NCBI RefSeq assembly: GCF_013284245.2
Contig: NZ_CP085876.1
Span: 4,418,501-4,482,500 of the forward strand
Reading direction: 5' to 3'
DNA: 64,000 nucleotides
Origin: Brevibacillus sp. DP1.3A
GTDB taxonomy: Bacteria; Bacillota; Bacilli; Brevibacillales; Brevibacillaceae
A model generated the notes under the pieces. That model was not told the origin of the DNA. It did no database searches and saw nothing but the letters and a program-made list of their open reading frames with translations. Both the position numbers and the translations under genes were made by a program. Positions 42,481-51,546 of the stretch are shown one piece after another; positions within the stretch are counted from its first letter, which is position 1; the number at the start of each line of letters is the position of its first letter.

Positions 42481-45400
42481 TACTTCTCTATAATTTGAAA
42501 GTAAGTCTCCATGGTTGCAGGCATTGGCGCGACACCGAGGTTCTCCCTTAGTTTTGCTACACATTTTTCGTACCAGCGGATGGCCTGTGTCCGATTATTT
42601 TGCTGATAATACGCAGTCATAAGTAAGCGGTACGATTCCTCCCAGCAATCATCCACGCGTAGAATCGCTTCACACCAGCGGATCGTTTTTTCCAATTGCC
42701 CATCCTCTAGCATGATTTTGGCTACCCTCTCCGCTCCGCGTAAAAACAGCGCCTGCACCCTCTCACGCTCTTCTACACACCAATCCTCATAACGGCATTC
42801 CGGCATGTAATCCCCCAAGTAATACGCAAGCCCTTTTTCCAAAAGGATGGCGCCCTGACGCCGGTCTGATTCTGCCAAGCCCAGGGTAACGAGCTTCTCG
42901 AACTCTTCAACGTCCATATGGTAACCCGATGCCAGATTGAAACCGTAGGAGCTGCCATGGCGTTGAATGAAGAATGTATCTGTTCTGGCGGCACGATCTG
43001 GCTCGAGGGCTTTGTTCAACGCATTCAGCGACACTTTAAAATCGCGGATTGCCGCTTCCTCGATACTGTCTGGCCATAGTCGGTTCATGATTTCTTCACG
43101 GGCTAACAAATGATGTCTCTTCGTCAATAAAAGCTGAAACAACAGCTTGGCCGTCCCTCGCTGCCATGCCTTTTCGCTCAGTTCCCGCTCTCCCAGCCAC
43201 ACACGGAACGCGCCCAGCGTCTGAATACGAAGTGTATAGCCGGGGTGGAATGTCACGTTTTGCAAGCCCAAATCATTTAACAGCTGAGATACGTAATCGG
43301 GCGATACCTTTCGGCGCTCTGCCTCAATCAAAATTGGCATAAGCTGCTGTACATCATGCGGTGTAAGCATAGTAGGTCTCTGCAGGAGGAATTGATATTC
43401 ACCAGACTTCATCAAGGACAGAGCTTGCGTCACCGCAGGTACGAACAAATCCCATTGTTTTTTGCGATAAGCCAAGAAGCTCAACCACAATTGGCAAATG
43501 ACGACACTGTAGCTATCCCCACAGTGACTAAGCCGGTCGGCACAATCGATAAAGGTAGCCCACGCTTCCTCTTCTTTACCGTATTTGGCGTATGCAATTC
43601 CAATCGCCATCCTTACCAGACTGCCTAACCAGTCGTCGCGCATTGCCTCTGTCTCTTGTATCCCCCTGTTGCCATACAGAAGGGCTTGGTCGAGTGCCTT
43701 TTCTCTTGCGTGAAGCAAGGTTAGTCCCAAAAGCGTTTCTGACTTTCCGCGTGTCGACTGAAGCTCCTCCATGATTTGCAAACCCTTTTCATAAAGCTGG
43801 CGAATCTCATCCGTAGGCAATGTTTGACTGATGAGGGCCGCATGGGCTTTTCGAACATAGCCATTCGCCTCTACGAAAGGTGAATGCGCTGCACGTCCAA
43901 GTTGTATGGCAGTTTCTGCAGATTCCCACCCTCGCTCCCATTCGCCATTCAATGCATAGACGAAAGATAGCAGCAAAGAGGTTTCCCGATATGATCTGGT
44001 CAACGGAGGATGCTTCCTCTGTTCTACCTGCCACTTACTCTCCAAGAGCTGAATGGAGGACTGCAATCGGCCGGTACGGAACAACAGGCGCGATTCCAGC
44101 TCAACCTCCGTCTGCTGCTCTAATTCCTGACTCCGTTCATACCAAGCTGCTGCCTGTTTGGCATCTCCGCGATTCGTATAAATTTCTGCCAGCAACCGGT
44201 ATAGCCTCGGTGCCATTTCATTCTCTTGTTCAAATGGGGGCAACAGTTGAATCGCCCTCTTGAGCAGTTCTTCTGCCCGGACGCCTTGTACGCTGTCGAG
44301 ATGAACGCGTGCTTGCCCTTCCAGCCCTCGGCACAATCCGATTTGATCTTGCTTTTGTTCACATTGTTTCAAAAATTGCTCATAGGAAGAAAAGGCTTTC
44401 GCATATAGACAGCGATAGCGTTCTACTTCGCCCTGATAAAACAACAGCCAATGCTGTTCGCACTTGATGTGCTCTGGTAACAGTGTTATCCACTCATATA
44501 AAAAGTCCAGCTTCCCTGCTTGCAGCAATCTTTCCGATGCTTGGCATAACCATTCTCCCAGCTCCTCCCACTGCTCCACGAGACGCAACCGCCCAAAAGC
44601 TTTTGCCTCGTCCCCTTTACGTCTGTACCATCCTGCGGCCTTGTGATTGACATGCACGTACGTCGTTTGATTTGCAGCCAGCTTACTAGAGAGGAGGCGC
44701 TGGAAAAGTGGATGAAAGGAATAATGAGATCCTGTTTGGACATGCAGAAAAAGATTACAACGCTGTACTTCCAATAGGTGCTCGATACATCCTTCCCCGA
44801 GTATTTGCTTGCAGTCCTCCATGTCGAATTGTTCGAGAACCGCTGCCTCCATCAAGAAGCGCTGCATATCTGCATCCAGCTGTGTCCAGACTTCCACTTC
44901 CAGCAAATGCAGCAATCGCGATAACTCACGCAGACTGTCAGAAACCGTCTGCCCCCTCGTTACCATTTCACCAAAAGTGCGAAGCGCCATCACCCAGCCT
45001 TGTGCCACCTCTTCCACGCGGCCCCAATGGTCTTCGGACAACGTGATGTCGTATTGATCGGAATAAAAGACTTCACTCTCCTCCAGCGTAAAAGAAAGGT
45101 CATTTGTTGTAAGTTCCAGACACTCTCCTCTTGCGGACAACAAGTCGAGATTGGACCATTTCGGTCGAGAGCGCGTTAAGATGACCAGCTTGACCTTTTG
45201 TGGGAGAGCCTCGGCCAACCGTTGAACAAATCGATCGACGTCACTACCATTAACTATCCGTTGGTAATGGTCCAAAACAAGTATGTGGTCCGCCTGGAGC
45301 TGTACACATTCTCCGACGAACCAGTCGACCAGTACCTTACTGTCTATGGAGTGCACCGGACTTTGCTCTGTGATACGTATGAGCTGCTCTCGCAATACCT

Positions 45401-45686
45401 GTCCAAAATCAGGATGAACCTGCCGAACACTTTCGACGAGACAGATGACAAACGCAAGAAGAGCATCGTCTCCATCCTGAATGGTATACCAGGACGCAGC
45501 CAGTGCTTCATCATGTAGAAATGTAGCCAGAGAAGTTGTTTTGCCATAGCCTGTCCCTGCATGAATGAGACAAAGCTGCGTATATTTCAACAGGCGTAAT
45601 TTTTTCGCCAATGCAGGTCGCCGTAAGACGTATGGCTTCTGTCCTGGAGGAGTTATTTTGGATATAGGGATGTGGATTGGAATCAT
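42480..45686 (-). CDS. Large MalT/SARP-type regulator (NTPase, TPR, winged helix, BTAD)
   Basis: A 1068-residue STAND-like regulator. The N-terminus has a Walker A GTGYGKTT (residues 44-51) and a LVLDHYQRIV Walker B, followed by a winged-helix element, then a long TPR/ARM-type region (about residues 340-820). The C-terminal part is SARP-like: the OmpR-type winged helix (YTLRIQTLGAFRVWLGEREL, ILFQLLLTKRHHLLAREEIM region) and a bacterial transcriptional activation domain (YEDWCVEERERVQALFLRGA, YRLLMTAYYQQNNRTQAIRW). Such proteins activate secondary metabolism or transport genes upon NTP/ligand binding. No obvious target cluster is adjacent. ATG 45686 follows AAGGAGTGCACATATC. Confidence 0.87.
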   Translation of the reverse strand: MIPIHIPISKITPPGQKPYVLRRPALAKKLRLLKYTQLCLIHAGTGYGKTTSLATFLHDEALAASWYTIQDGDDALLAFVICLVESVRQVHPDFGQVLREQLIRITEQSPVHSIDSKVLVDWFVGECVQLQADHILVLDHYQRIVNGSDVDRFVQRLAEALPQKVKLVILTRSRPKWSNLDLLSARGECLELTTNDLSFTLEESEVFYSDQYDITLSEDHWGRVEEVAQGWVMALRTFGEMVTRGQTVSDSLRELSRLLHLLEVEVWTQLDADMQRFLMEAAVLEQFDMEDCKQILGEGCIEHLLEVQRCNLFLHVQTGSHYSFHPLFQRLLSSKLAANQTTYVHVNHKAAGWYRRKGDEAKAFGRLRLVEQWEELGEWLCQASERLLQAGKLDFLYEWITLLPEHIKCEQHWLLFYQGEVERYRCLYAKAFSSYEQFLKQCEQKQDQIGLCRGLEGQARVHLDSVQGVRAEELLKRAIQLLPPFEQENEMAPRLYRLLAEIYTNRGDAKQAAAWYERSQELEQQTEVELESRLLFRTGRLQSSIQLLESKWQVEQRKHPPLTRSYRETSLLLSFVYALNGEWERGWESAETAIQLGRAAHSPFVEANGYVRKAHAALISQTLPTDEIRQLYEKGLQIMEELQSTRGKSETLLGLTLLHAREKALDQALLYGNRGIQETEAMRDDWLGSLVRMAIGIAYAKYGKEEEAWATFIDCADRLSHCGDSYSVVICQLWLSFLAYRKKQWDLFVPAVTQALSLMKSGEYQFLLQRPTMLTPHDVQQLMPILIEAERRKVSPDYVSQLLNDLGLQNVTFHPGYTLRIQTLGAFRVWLGERELSEKAWQRGTAKLLFQLLLTKRHHLLAREEIMNRLWPDSIEEAAIRDFKVSLNALNKALEPDRAARTDTFFIQRHGSSYGFNLASGYHMDVEEFEKLVTLGLAESDRRQGAILLEKGLAYYLGDYMPECRYEDWCVEERERVQALFLRGAERVAKIMLEDGQLEKTIRWCEAILRVDDCWEESYRLLMTAYYQQNNRTQAIRWYEKCVAKLRENLGVAPMPATMETYFQIIEK

Positions 45687-45781
45687 GATATGTGCACTCC
45701 TTGCCGTTCTCCTGCTCTTCTTTGATTATTTCCCCATTTCTAACTATTCTCCTGCCATTTGGCCCTTAACCGACAAAAAGC

Positions 45782-45801
45782 CCACCCGGGAGTCCAGGTG
45801 G
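45782..45801 (-). terminator. Intrinsic terminator after the YhcN-like gene
   Basis: CCACC (45782-45786) pairs with GGTGG (45797-45801). On the minus strand GGTGGGCTTTTT follows. The stem is short but the T run is clear. Confidence 0.6.
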
Positions 45802-45808
45802 TGCTCAT

Positions 45809-46432
45809 TCAATCCACTAAGTTATATCCAGTAACAGTATGTCCAATATCATTTAACAGGACTTGGAATTCTTCGTCTCTGATGTGCTCTCCGTTCGTAA
45901 TTCGTGAATGCAAATTTGCGATTCGGTCATAAACTGCGCGATTGGTAGACACGTACAAGATGTTGAAGCGAGTTTCTGCCTGCAAGCGTGATCTCATCCG
46001 ATCCACAACACGTTTATGCAGCGAATCTGGATGTCCATTATCGACTCGCACAATTTTCCCAGGCGTATACGGGATCGACGTCCGCGGATTGACTTCGTCA
46101 GGCTTCGGTGTATCGACTGGCAGCACACCTACAATCAAGTTATCCTTGTACGCTAACACCTTGATATCGGTTACACCGGGCAGCTTTTCCGCATGCCCTT
46201 CCAAGTGAGTCACTAGCTGCGGCTCTCGCTGATGAACCATCTTTTGGCTAATCATGGCTGCCGGTCCTTTGTCCCTAGCGACGTTATCGTTCTGGATGTT
46301 AATCCCAAGAGATTCAAATTTGGCCTTATTTCCGTTCTGATCTTCGGTGCCCTGTTCTTTGTTAGGCGAACACCCTGTCAGCAAGCCGGCAAACAGGAGC
46401 ACAGCAATGATACTCCCACTCATTCGTCTCAC
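45809..46432 (-). CDS. YhcN/YlaJ-family sporulation lipoprotein
   Basis: A 207-residue lipoprotein starting at GTG 46432, eight bases after AAGGAGGTG. The signal peptide (SGSIIAVLLFAGLLTGC) ends in a lipobox LLTGC, whose Cys is lipid-modified. The mature domain has the YhcN/YlaJ-type beta-alpha pattern VTDIKVLAYKDNLIVGVLPV and the RVVDRMRSRLQAETRFNILY helix-strand. Such proteins are made late in sporulation and sit in the inner spore membrane. It is followed by a terminator. Confidence 0.88.
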   Translation of the reverse strand: MRRMSGSIIAVLLFAGLLTGCSPNKEQGTEDQNGNKAKFESLGINIQNDNVARDKGPAAMISQKMVHQREPQLVTHLEGHAEKLPGVTDIKVLAYKDNLIVGVLPVDTPKPDEVNPRTSIPYTPGKIVRVDNGHPDSLHKRVVDRMRSRLQAETRFNILYVSTNRAVYDRIANLHSRITNGEHIRDEEFQVLLNDIGHTVTGYNLVD

Positions 46433-46498
46433 AACAAAAACACCTCCTTGCACTTAGTGTGATGTGCAGGAGGTGTTCTTACTCAGAAATCAGATGGC

Positions 46499-47293
46499 TT
46501 AATCAATGGAAATAAATTCGCCTTCAAATGTATCTTGTTTACCGTCTTTTTCAGCTTTTACGGTAAAGCTGCGAATGCCTTCATCGCCATTTATTTGTAG
46601 TTTAAAGGTGCCATCTGCATTAACTTCTACTTCATGTGTATCATCTTCGAGGACAATTGTTAAATCTGCGCCAGGATCAACCTTCCCTGTAACTCGGTAC
46701 AGTTCGATCACTGCTACTTTGGTAGATTTCCCCTCGATACTTTCTTTATCAATCAAAGCTACCTGATCAGGCTTTTTCTCATCCGTTGCAGGCTTCGTCG
46801 GATCCTTTGGCTTTTCCTGTTGGCCGACTTGATTAGGGTTCACATTATCAGCAATCAATACGGTTTGTGTCTTCGGATCCCAATCCACCTTGTAGCTGAG
46901 AGCTTCCGCGATGAAACGAACAGGTACTACAGTACGCTTGTTCACAATCTGTGCCGGTACGTCGAGGTTGATGGTTTGTCCATTTTTGTTGGCAATTTTT
47001 TGAGTAACAACCAATCTGATGTTATCTTTCCCTTTGTTGATGGTAACAGTCCGGGTTTGTTCATTCCATTTCACTTCAAATCCAAGACTCTCTGCAATCG
47101 GACGAATCGGAACCAGTGTACGTCCCTGGCTGATAATAGGTGCTTGGTCAGGAAACGCAATTTGTTTTTTATTGTACTCCACTTTAACAGCATTCTGTAC
47201 GGCTTTAGGCGCTACAGGTGCTGCCGCTGCAGAAAATGCTGCCATCGGTACCAAGGCGATCGCTAGCAGTAATGAGGTTACTTTTTTTAGCAA
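46499..47293 (-). CDS. Secreted protein with copper-amine-oxidase N-terminal-like domains
   Basis: A secreted protein of about 264 residues. The signal peptide is LKKVTSLLLAIALVPMAAFS with AAAAP after it. Two copies of the stalk-type domain follow: RTLVPIRPIAESLGFEVKW and RTVVPVRFIAEALSYKVDW. A Lys/Pro/Glu linker and a C-terminal beta-sandwich (TGKVDPGADLTIVL, Ig-like) complete it. Family members bind the wall or other envelope components; no enzymatic residue is seen. The start is uncertain: TTG 47293 after GGAGTGAATGTT fits best, GTG 47323 has no ribosome binding site. Confidence 0.8.
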   Translation of the reverse strand: MLKKVTSLLLAIALVPMAAFSAAAAPVAPKAVQNAVKVEYNKKQIAFPDQAPIISQGRTLVPIRPIAESLGFEVKWNEQTRTVTINKGKDNIRLVVTQKIANKNGQTINLDVPAQIVNKRTVVPVRFIAEALSYKVDWDPKTQTVLIADNVNPNQVGQQEKPKDPTKPATDEKKPDQVALIDKESIEGKSTKVAVIELYRVTGKVDPGADLTIVLEDDTHEVEVNADGTFKLQINGDEGIRSFTVKAEKDGKQDTFEGEFISID

Positions 47294-47543
47294 AACATTC
47301 ACTCCATTTCCAAAAAGGTTCACACGATTCTTAATCTACTATAGGATGAAGGCAGTTTCAAGATTTTCCTGTAGTCTCCCTTTCAAAAGATCATTCTTTC
47401 CTAGTAACTCTCCTCTTTTACGTTACTTTTTCCTCCTCCTTTTGACCTAATTTCAAATTGTTACAAAAATGCAACCATCTTGCTTTCCAAAACCGTTACA
47501 ATAGACAAGAAGCGACAGTATTTTATCTTGAAAGAGGCAATGA

Positions 47544-49604
47544 ATGATGAACAAATTTCTCCCTTTCCTTATCCTGGCACTTATCTTAACTTTAATTCCT
47601 CCAGTAGGAAGCTCCGCCAATACGACTGCTATCCAATTAGGAAGTGATGTGCTGTTCAATCAGTTCCACCATCTCATTGAAGGCAAAAAAGTCGGGCTGA
47701 TTACGAATCAAACAGGTCTCAATAGTCAAATGGTTAGCACGATCGACATGTTACGACGTGATCGCTCCGTCCATTTAACCGCTCTGTATGCACCTGAGCA
47801 TGGCCTCGACGGAAACACGGTCGCAGGAAAACAAGTAACGAGCTTTGTTCATCCCGTCTACGCTATACCGGTCTACGGCTTGTCTGGCTCAACACGCAAG
47901 CCAACACCAGAAATGCTGAAAGACATTGATATTCTACTCGTCGATTTGCAGGATATCGGATCGAGAACCTACACATACATATCTACCTTGCAATACGCCA
48001 TGATAGCTGCAAAGGAACAAGGAAAAGAAGTAATGGTACTGGATCGACCGAATCCTCTCGGCGGAGCAATTGTCGAGGGGCCTGTCGTTGAACTGCCTTA
48101 CCGCTCCTTTATTGGAGTGGATACTCTCCCGCTTGCACATGGCATGACCATCGGAGAGCTCGCATTGTTTTTCAACCGTACCATTGGTGTAGATCTTACC
48201 GTCATTCCGATGCAAGGGTATTCACGCAACATGATTTATCAACAGACTGGTTTAGCCTGGATTCCGAGTTCTCCGCACATCCCTAACTTGACCTCGGTTT
48301 TCGGGTATATGGCAACTGGTTTGGGTGAGAGTACCCCCATTCGTCAAGGCGACCATTTCACCTGGATCGGGGCAGAGGGTCTAGATTCGCACAAGTACGC
48401 CGATCTGTTAAATGGAAGTCTTCTACCTGGCGTCATCTTTATTCCTGAGAATAAAGGAACTGCTGGGGGCGTACGTCTTCAAATCAACGATCTACATCAG
48501 TTTAACCCGGCAAAAACAGGTATTTACGCGCTGGCTTATGCCAAGCAATTACAGCCATTCCCTATGCCAAAAAGTACGAGTATGCAAATCTCCATGTTCG
48601 ACAAAGTGATGGGTACCAACAAAATCGGTCTGCTTCTCGAACAAGGTAAATCCCCGCAGGAGATTGTTTCTTCCTATGAAACGGATCTTAAGAAATTTGT
48701 AGAGCTGCGGCAAAAATATTTGATCTATGGCGATGAACCGTTTATCCCGATGCAGCCGCTTCAACAGAAACAACCAAAACAACCAAAGCAGCCTGAACAA
48801 CCAAAGAAACCAGAACAACCGAAACCATCCAAGCCAGAAAAGCCAGAAACACCGACTCCACCGCAGACTGGCAATCATAATGGAACGACCAATCAAAAGA
48901 AGAAGCCTGAACCAGCTACAAAACCGATCCCTCAGACTCCGAAGTCTTCTGAGAAGATCGCTTATTTAACCTTTGACGATGGACCTTCTTCTGTAACTCC
49001 ACGCGTTTTGGATACGCTGAAAACGCATCAGGTCAAAGCCACCTTCTTTATTGTAGGCCGTGAGGTAGCTGGTCATGAGGCTATTCTCAAAAGGATTGTA
49101 GCCGAAGGACATGCGGTGGGAGGACATTCGTATTCCCATAACTATCAGCTTGTTTACAAAAACATGGAGAGCTTTTTTGCAGACGTGGAAAAAGGCAGTC
49201 AAATGATTGAAAAAGCAACCGGCGTAAAACCAACAGTATTCCGCTATCCAGGTGGCAGCACGAATACCGTCAGCTTGAAATATCAAGATCCCAAACGTTA
49301 TAACAAGCAGCAGACAGTCATGCAGGCGATCAAAGCAGAGGCGAAACAACGTGGCTATACGTTTATCGACTGGAATGTAACAAACGGCGATGCAAGAAGC
49401 AATAAATACACAGCCGCTCAAACACTGGCAAATATAAAGCAGCAAGTAAAGTCACAAAAAGAAATCGTCGTCTTGATGCATGATTCCAGCACCAAGTCGC
49501 CAACGGCTGAAGCTCTCCCCGAAATCATTTCGTACTTGAAAGAAAAAGGCTATCGTTTTGAAGTCATTCAAGACGATCGTCCGACAGTTTCCAACGTAAA
49601 ATAA
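47544..49604 (+). CDS. Fusion of NamZ (DUF1343) exo-beta-N-acetylmuramidase and NodB polysaccharide deacetylase
   Basis: A 686-residue secreted protein with signal peptide MMNKFLPFLILALILTLIPP. Residues about 32-410 form the NamZ/DUF1343 domain (GKKVGLITNQTGLNSQMVST; LYAPEHGLDGNTVAGKQVTS; DLQDIGSRTYTYISTL; DRPNPLGGAIVEGPVVE; IPSSPHIPNL). A Pro/Lys/Gln linker (about residues 410-465) leads to a NodB domain (about 470-680): YLTFDDGPSSVTPRV, GGHSYSH metal-binding, RYPGGSTNTV and LMHDSSTKSPTAEAL. NamZ cleaves the terminal MurNAc of peptidoglycan fragments; NodB deacetylates amino sugars. The fusion suggests peptidoglycan recycling or spore/cell-wall trimming. ATG 47544 follows AGAGGCAATGA. Confidence 0.92.
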   Translation: MMNKFLPFLILALILTLIPPVGSSANTTAIQLGSDVLFNQFHHLIEGKKVGLITNQTGLNSQMVSTIDMLRRDRSVHLTALYAPEHGLDGNTVAGKQVTSFVHPVYAIPVYGLSGSTRKPTPEMLKDIDILLVDLQDIGSRTYTYISTLQYAMIAAKEQGKEVMVLDRPNPLGGAIVEGPVVELPYRSFIGVDTLPLAHGMTIGELALFFNRTIGVDLTVIPMQGYSRNMIYQQTGLAWIPSSPHIPNLTSVFGYMATGLGESTPIRQGDHFTWIGAEGLDSHKYADLLNGSLLPGVIFIPENKGTAGGVRLQINDLHQFNPAKTGIYALAYAKQLQPFPMPKSTSMQISMFDKVMGTNKIGLLLEQGKSPQEIVSSYETDLKKFVELRQKYLIYGDEPFIPMQPLQQKQPKQPKQPEQPKKPEQPKPSKPEKPETPTPPQTGNHNGTTNQKKKPEPATKPIPQTPKSSEKIAYLTFDDGPSSVTPRVLDTLKTHQVKATFFIVGREVAGHEAILKRIVAEGHAVGGHSYSHNYQLVYKNMESFFADVEKGSQMIEKATGVKPTVFRYPGGSTNTVSLKYQDPKRYNKQQTVMQAIKAEAKQRGYTFIDWNVTNGDARSNKYTAAQTLANIKQQVKSQKEIVVLMHDSSTKSPTAEALPEIISYLKEKGYRFEVIQDDRPTVSNVK

Positions 49605-49619
49605 TCACGCAGCAAAAAG

Positions 49620-49645
49620 CCCGCTTCATCACAGAGCGGGTTTTT
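49620..49645 (+). terminator. Intrinsic terminator after the NamZ-NodB gene
   Basis: CCCGCT (49620-49625) pairs with AGCGGG (49635-49640) and is followed by five T; the flanking A/T extend the stem. It may also serve the convergent ligase gene. Confidence 0.85.
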
Positions 49646-49669
49646 CTGCGCTTTGGACCTTGCGATTGG

Positions 49670-51235
49670 CTAAGTCGTCAGCGTTTCGTATCGGAGGCGC
49701 AACTCTCTTTTCAAAATTTTGCCGCTAGGGTTTCTGGGAAGATTGTCAGCAATCACTACATATTTGGGTGCTTTGAAGGAGGAAAGACGATCTTTACAAA
49801 AAGCAAGCATCTCGTCAGCAGTCAGTAACTCACCTGCTTTTGGCACAACGACAGCCGTCACTGCTTCGATCCAGTACGGATGGGGAACTCCGATCACTGC
49901 AACCTCGGACACTTTCGGATGTTGATAAATAAGCTCCTCAACCTCTCTGCTTGCTACGTTCTCTCCCCCCGATTTAATCATATCCTTTTTCCGATCAACC
50001 ACGGTGATATAGCCTTCGTCATCCATGATGCCCAAATCCCCGCTGTGAAACCACCCTCCCTGGAAGGCAGCCTGTGTCTTCTCCTCATCACGGAAATAAC
50101 CCAGCATCGCATGGCTGGTCCTGTGAACTATTTCACCAACACTTCCACGAGGGACTTCATTTCCATCATCATCGACGATTTTCGTTTCCACATTTAACGC
50201 TGGCTTGCCTGCAGAGCCCGCTTTTCTCATCTGATCCTTCGGTTGTAAAACAGTTGCCAATGGCGCCACTTCCGTCTGTCCATAAAAATTGTAAAACTGT
50301 GCGTTCGGGAGGCGTTGACCGAGCTCTTTTAACACTTCTACGGGCATGATCGCTGCACCATAGTAACACTTTTGCAAAGAACTCAAATTACGAGCGGCAA
50401 AATCGGGAGAACGCAATAAAGCAATCCACACGGTAGGCGGGCAAAACAACTGGGTAGCCTTATACGCCTCTACCGTCTGCAGCAATAACGCAGGGGTTGC
50501 CTGTTCCAAAATAATTCCGCTCCCACCAAGGTACACGTACGGTCCAAAAAAGCAATGAAGCTGCGCACTATGGAACAAGGGAAGTGCGTGAACAGCCACA
50601 TCATCCTGCGTCATCCCGCCTTCGATAATCGCGCTGACATATTCAGAGATGATGCTTTTATGAGTGAGCATAACGCCCTTTGGCTTTGATTCCGTTCCGC
50701 TGGTATACAAAATTTGCACAACATCATCGTCCGCTATGTCTACTTCAGGCTCTTGGTCGTCTGCCGCTTCAATCAGCGTGCGAAATGGCAACCATTCCCC
50801 TGCTTGTACTGCTGGTTTGGACATGAGGGAAAGCAGCTTGGGGGAAATTCCAGTTAATTGGAGTCCGTCTTGAGCGAGCTGCAGGAATTCGGGAGTAACG
50901 AAGCACGCACTCACTTCCGAATGCCCCAAAATATAGGCGACATCTTCTTTATTCAACATGAAGTTGATTGGCACCATGATGACTCCTGCTTTCGCTAGCC
51001 CAAAGTTCAGAATCGCAAAATCCATCGAGTTGCGTGACAGTACTGCCACCCGCTCCCCTTTTTGCAAGCCTTTTGAATGAAGCGTATGAGCCGTCTTATT
51101 TGCAAGCTGATCAAGCTGCGTGTAAGTCAATACTTCTTCCTCAAAGTACAGGGCAGGCTTACCAGGATTTCGCCCACGACTTCTTCGCAAAATATCGCCA
51201 AGTGCATTTCTACGAACCCTTTGCGCTTCGAGCAT
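49670..51235 (-). CDS. AMP-binding acyl-CoA ligase (FadD-type)
   Basis: A 521-residue ANL-superfamily ligase activating a carboxylic acid to its CoA thioester. The P-loop is ILYTSGTESKPKGVMLTHKS; QFYNFYGQTEVAP is motif A5; GWFHSGDLGIMDDEGYITVV is the hinge and PRNPSGKILKRELRLRYE carries the catalytic Lys. Length and motifs match medium/long-chain acyl-CoA synthetases, though the acyl chain cannot be assigned. ATG 51235 follows GGGGGAATTTGC. It is alone between two terminators. Confidence 0.92.
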   Translation of the reverse strand: MLEAQRVRRNALGDILRRSRGRNPGKPALYFEEEVLTYTQLDQLANKTAHTLHSKGLQKGERVAVLSRNSMDFAILNFGLAKAGVIMVPINFMLNKEDVAYILGHSEVSACFVTPEFLQLAQDGLQLTGISPKLLSLMSKPAVQAGEWLPFRTLIEAADDQEPEVDIADDDVVQILYTSGTESKPKGVMLTHKSIISEYVSAIIEGGMTQDDVAVHALPLFHSAQLHCFFGPYVYLGGSGIILEQATPALLLQTVEAYKATQLFCPPTVWIALLRSPDFAARNLSSLQKCYYGAAIMPVEVLKELGQRLPNAQFYNFYGQTEVAPLATVLQPKDQMRKAGSAGKPALNVETKIVDDDGNEVPRGSVGEIVHRTSHAMLGYFRDEEKTQAAFQGGWFHSGDLGIMDDEGYITVVDRKKDMIKSGGENVASREVEELIYQHPKVSEVAVIGVPHPYWIEAVTAVVVPKAGELLTADEMLAFCKDRLSSFKAPKYVVIADNLPRNPSGKILKRELRLRYETLTT

Positions 51236-51351
51236 GCAAATTCCCCCATCACTTATAGTCTCATCTCCATTATATAATAGTTTTCTTTATTTTCTGATAT
51301 TTTAACAAAAAAGAAACATCAACTTCTCTCAAAGCTCTCGACCATAAAAAA

Positions 51352-51375
51352 GACCCCAGCTACTTAACTGGAGTC
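51352..51375 (-). terminator. Intrinsic terminator after tRNA-Ser
   Basis: GACCCCAG (51352-51359) pairs with CTGGAGTC (51368-51375) with one G:U. On the minus strand it is followed by TTTTTTATGG. Confidence 0.82.
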
Positions 51376-51391
51376 GGTTCATTTGTATTTA

Positions 51392-51480
51392 TGGCGGAGG
51401 GAGCAGGATTCGAACCCGCGTGAGCTTGCACTCTAACGGTTTTCAAGACCGCCCCGTTATGACCACTTCGGTATCCCTCC
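51392..51480 (-). tRNA. tRNA-Ser (anticodon UGA)
   Basis: On the minus strand GGAGGGA pairs with TCCCTCC, discriminator G and an encoded CCA follow. The anticodon loop is CTTGAAA with TGA. The long variable arm (about 20 bases) fits a class II serine tRNA, and GGTTCGAATCC is the T arm. It is 89 bp with CCA. Confidence 0.97.
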
Positions 51481-51546
51481 GTATTTCAACAATATATACT
51501 ATATCACAGCTCTACTATTTTTTGCAAGAGCCCGTATTCGTTTCCT

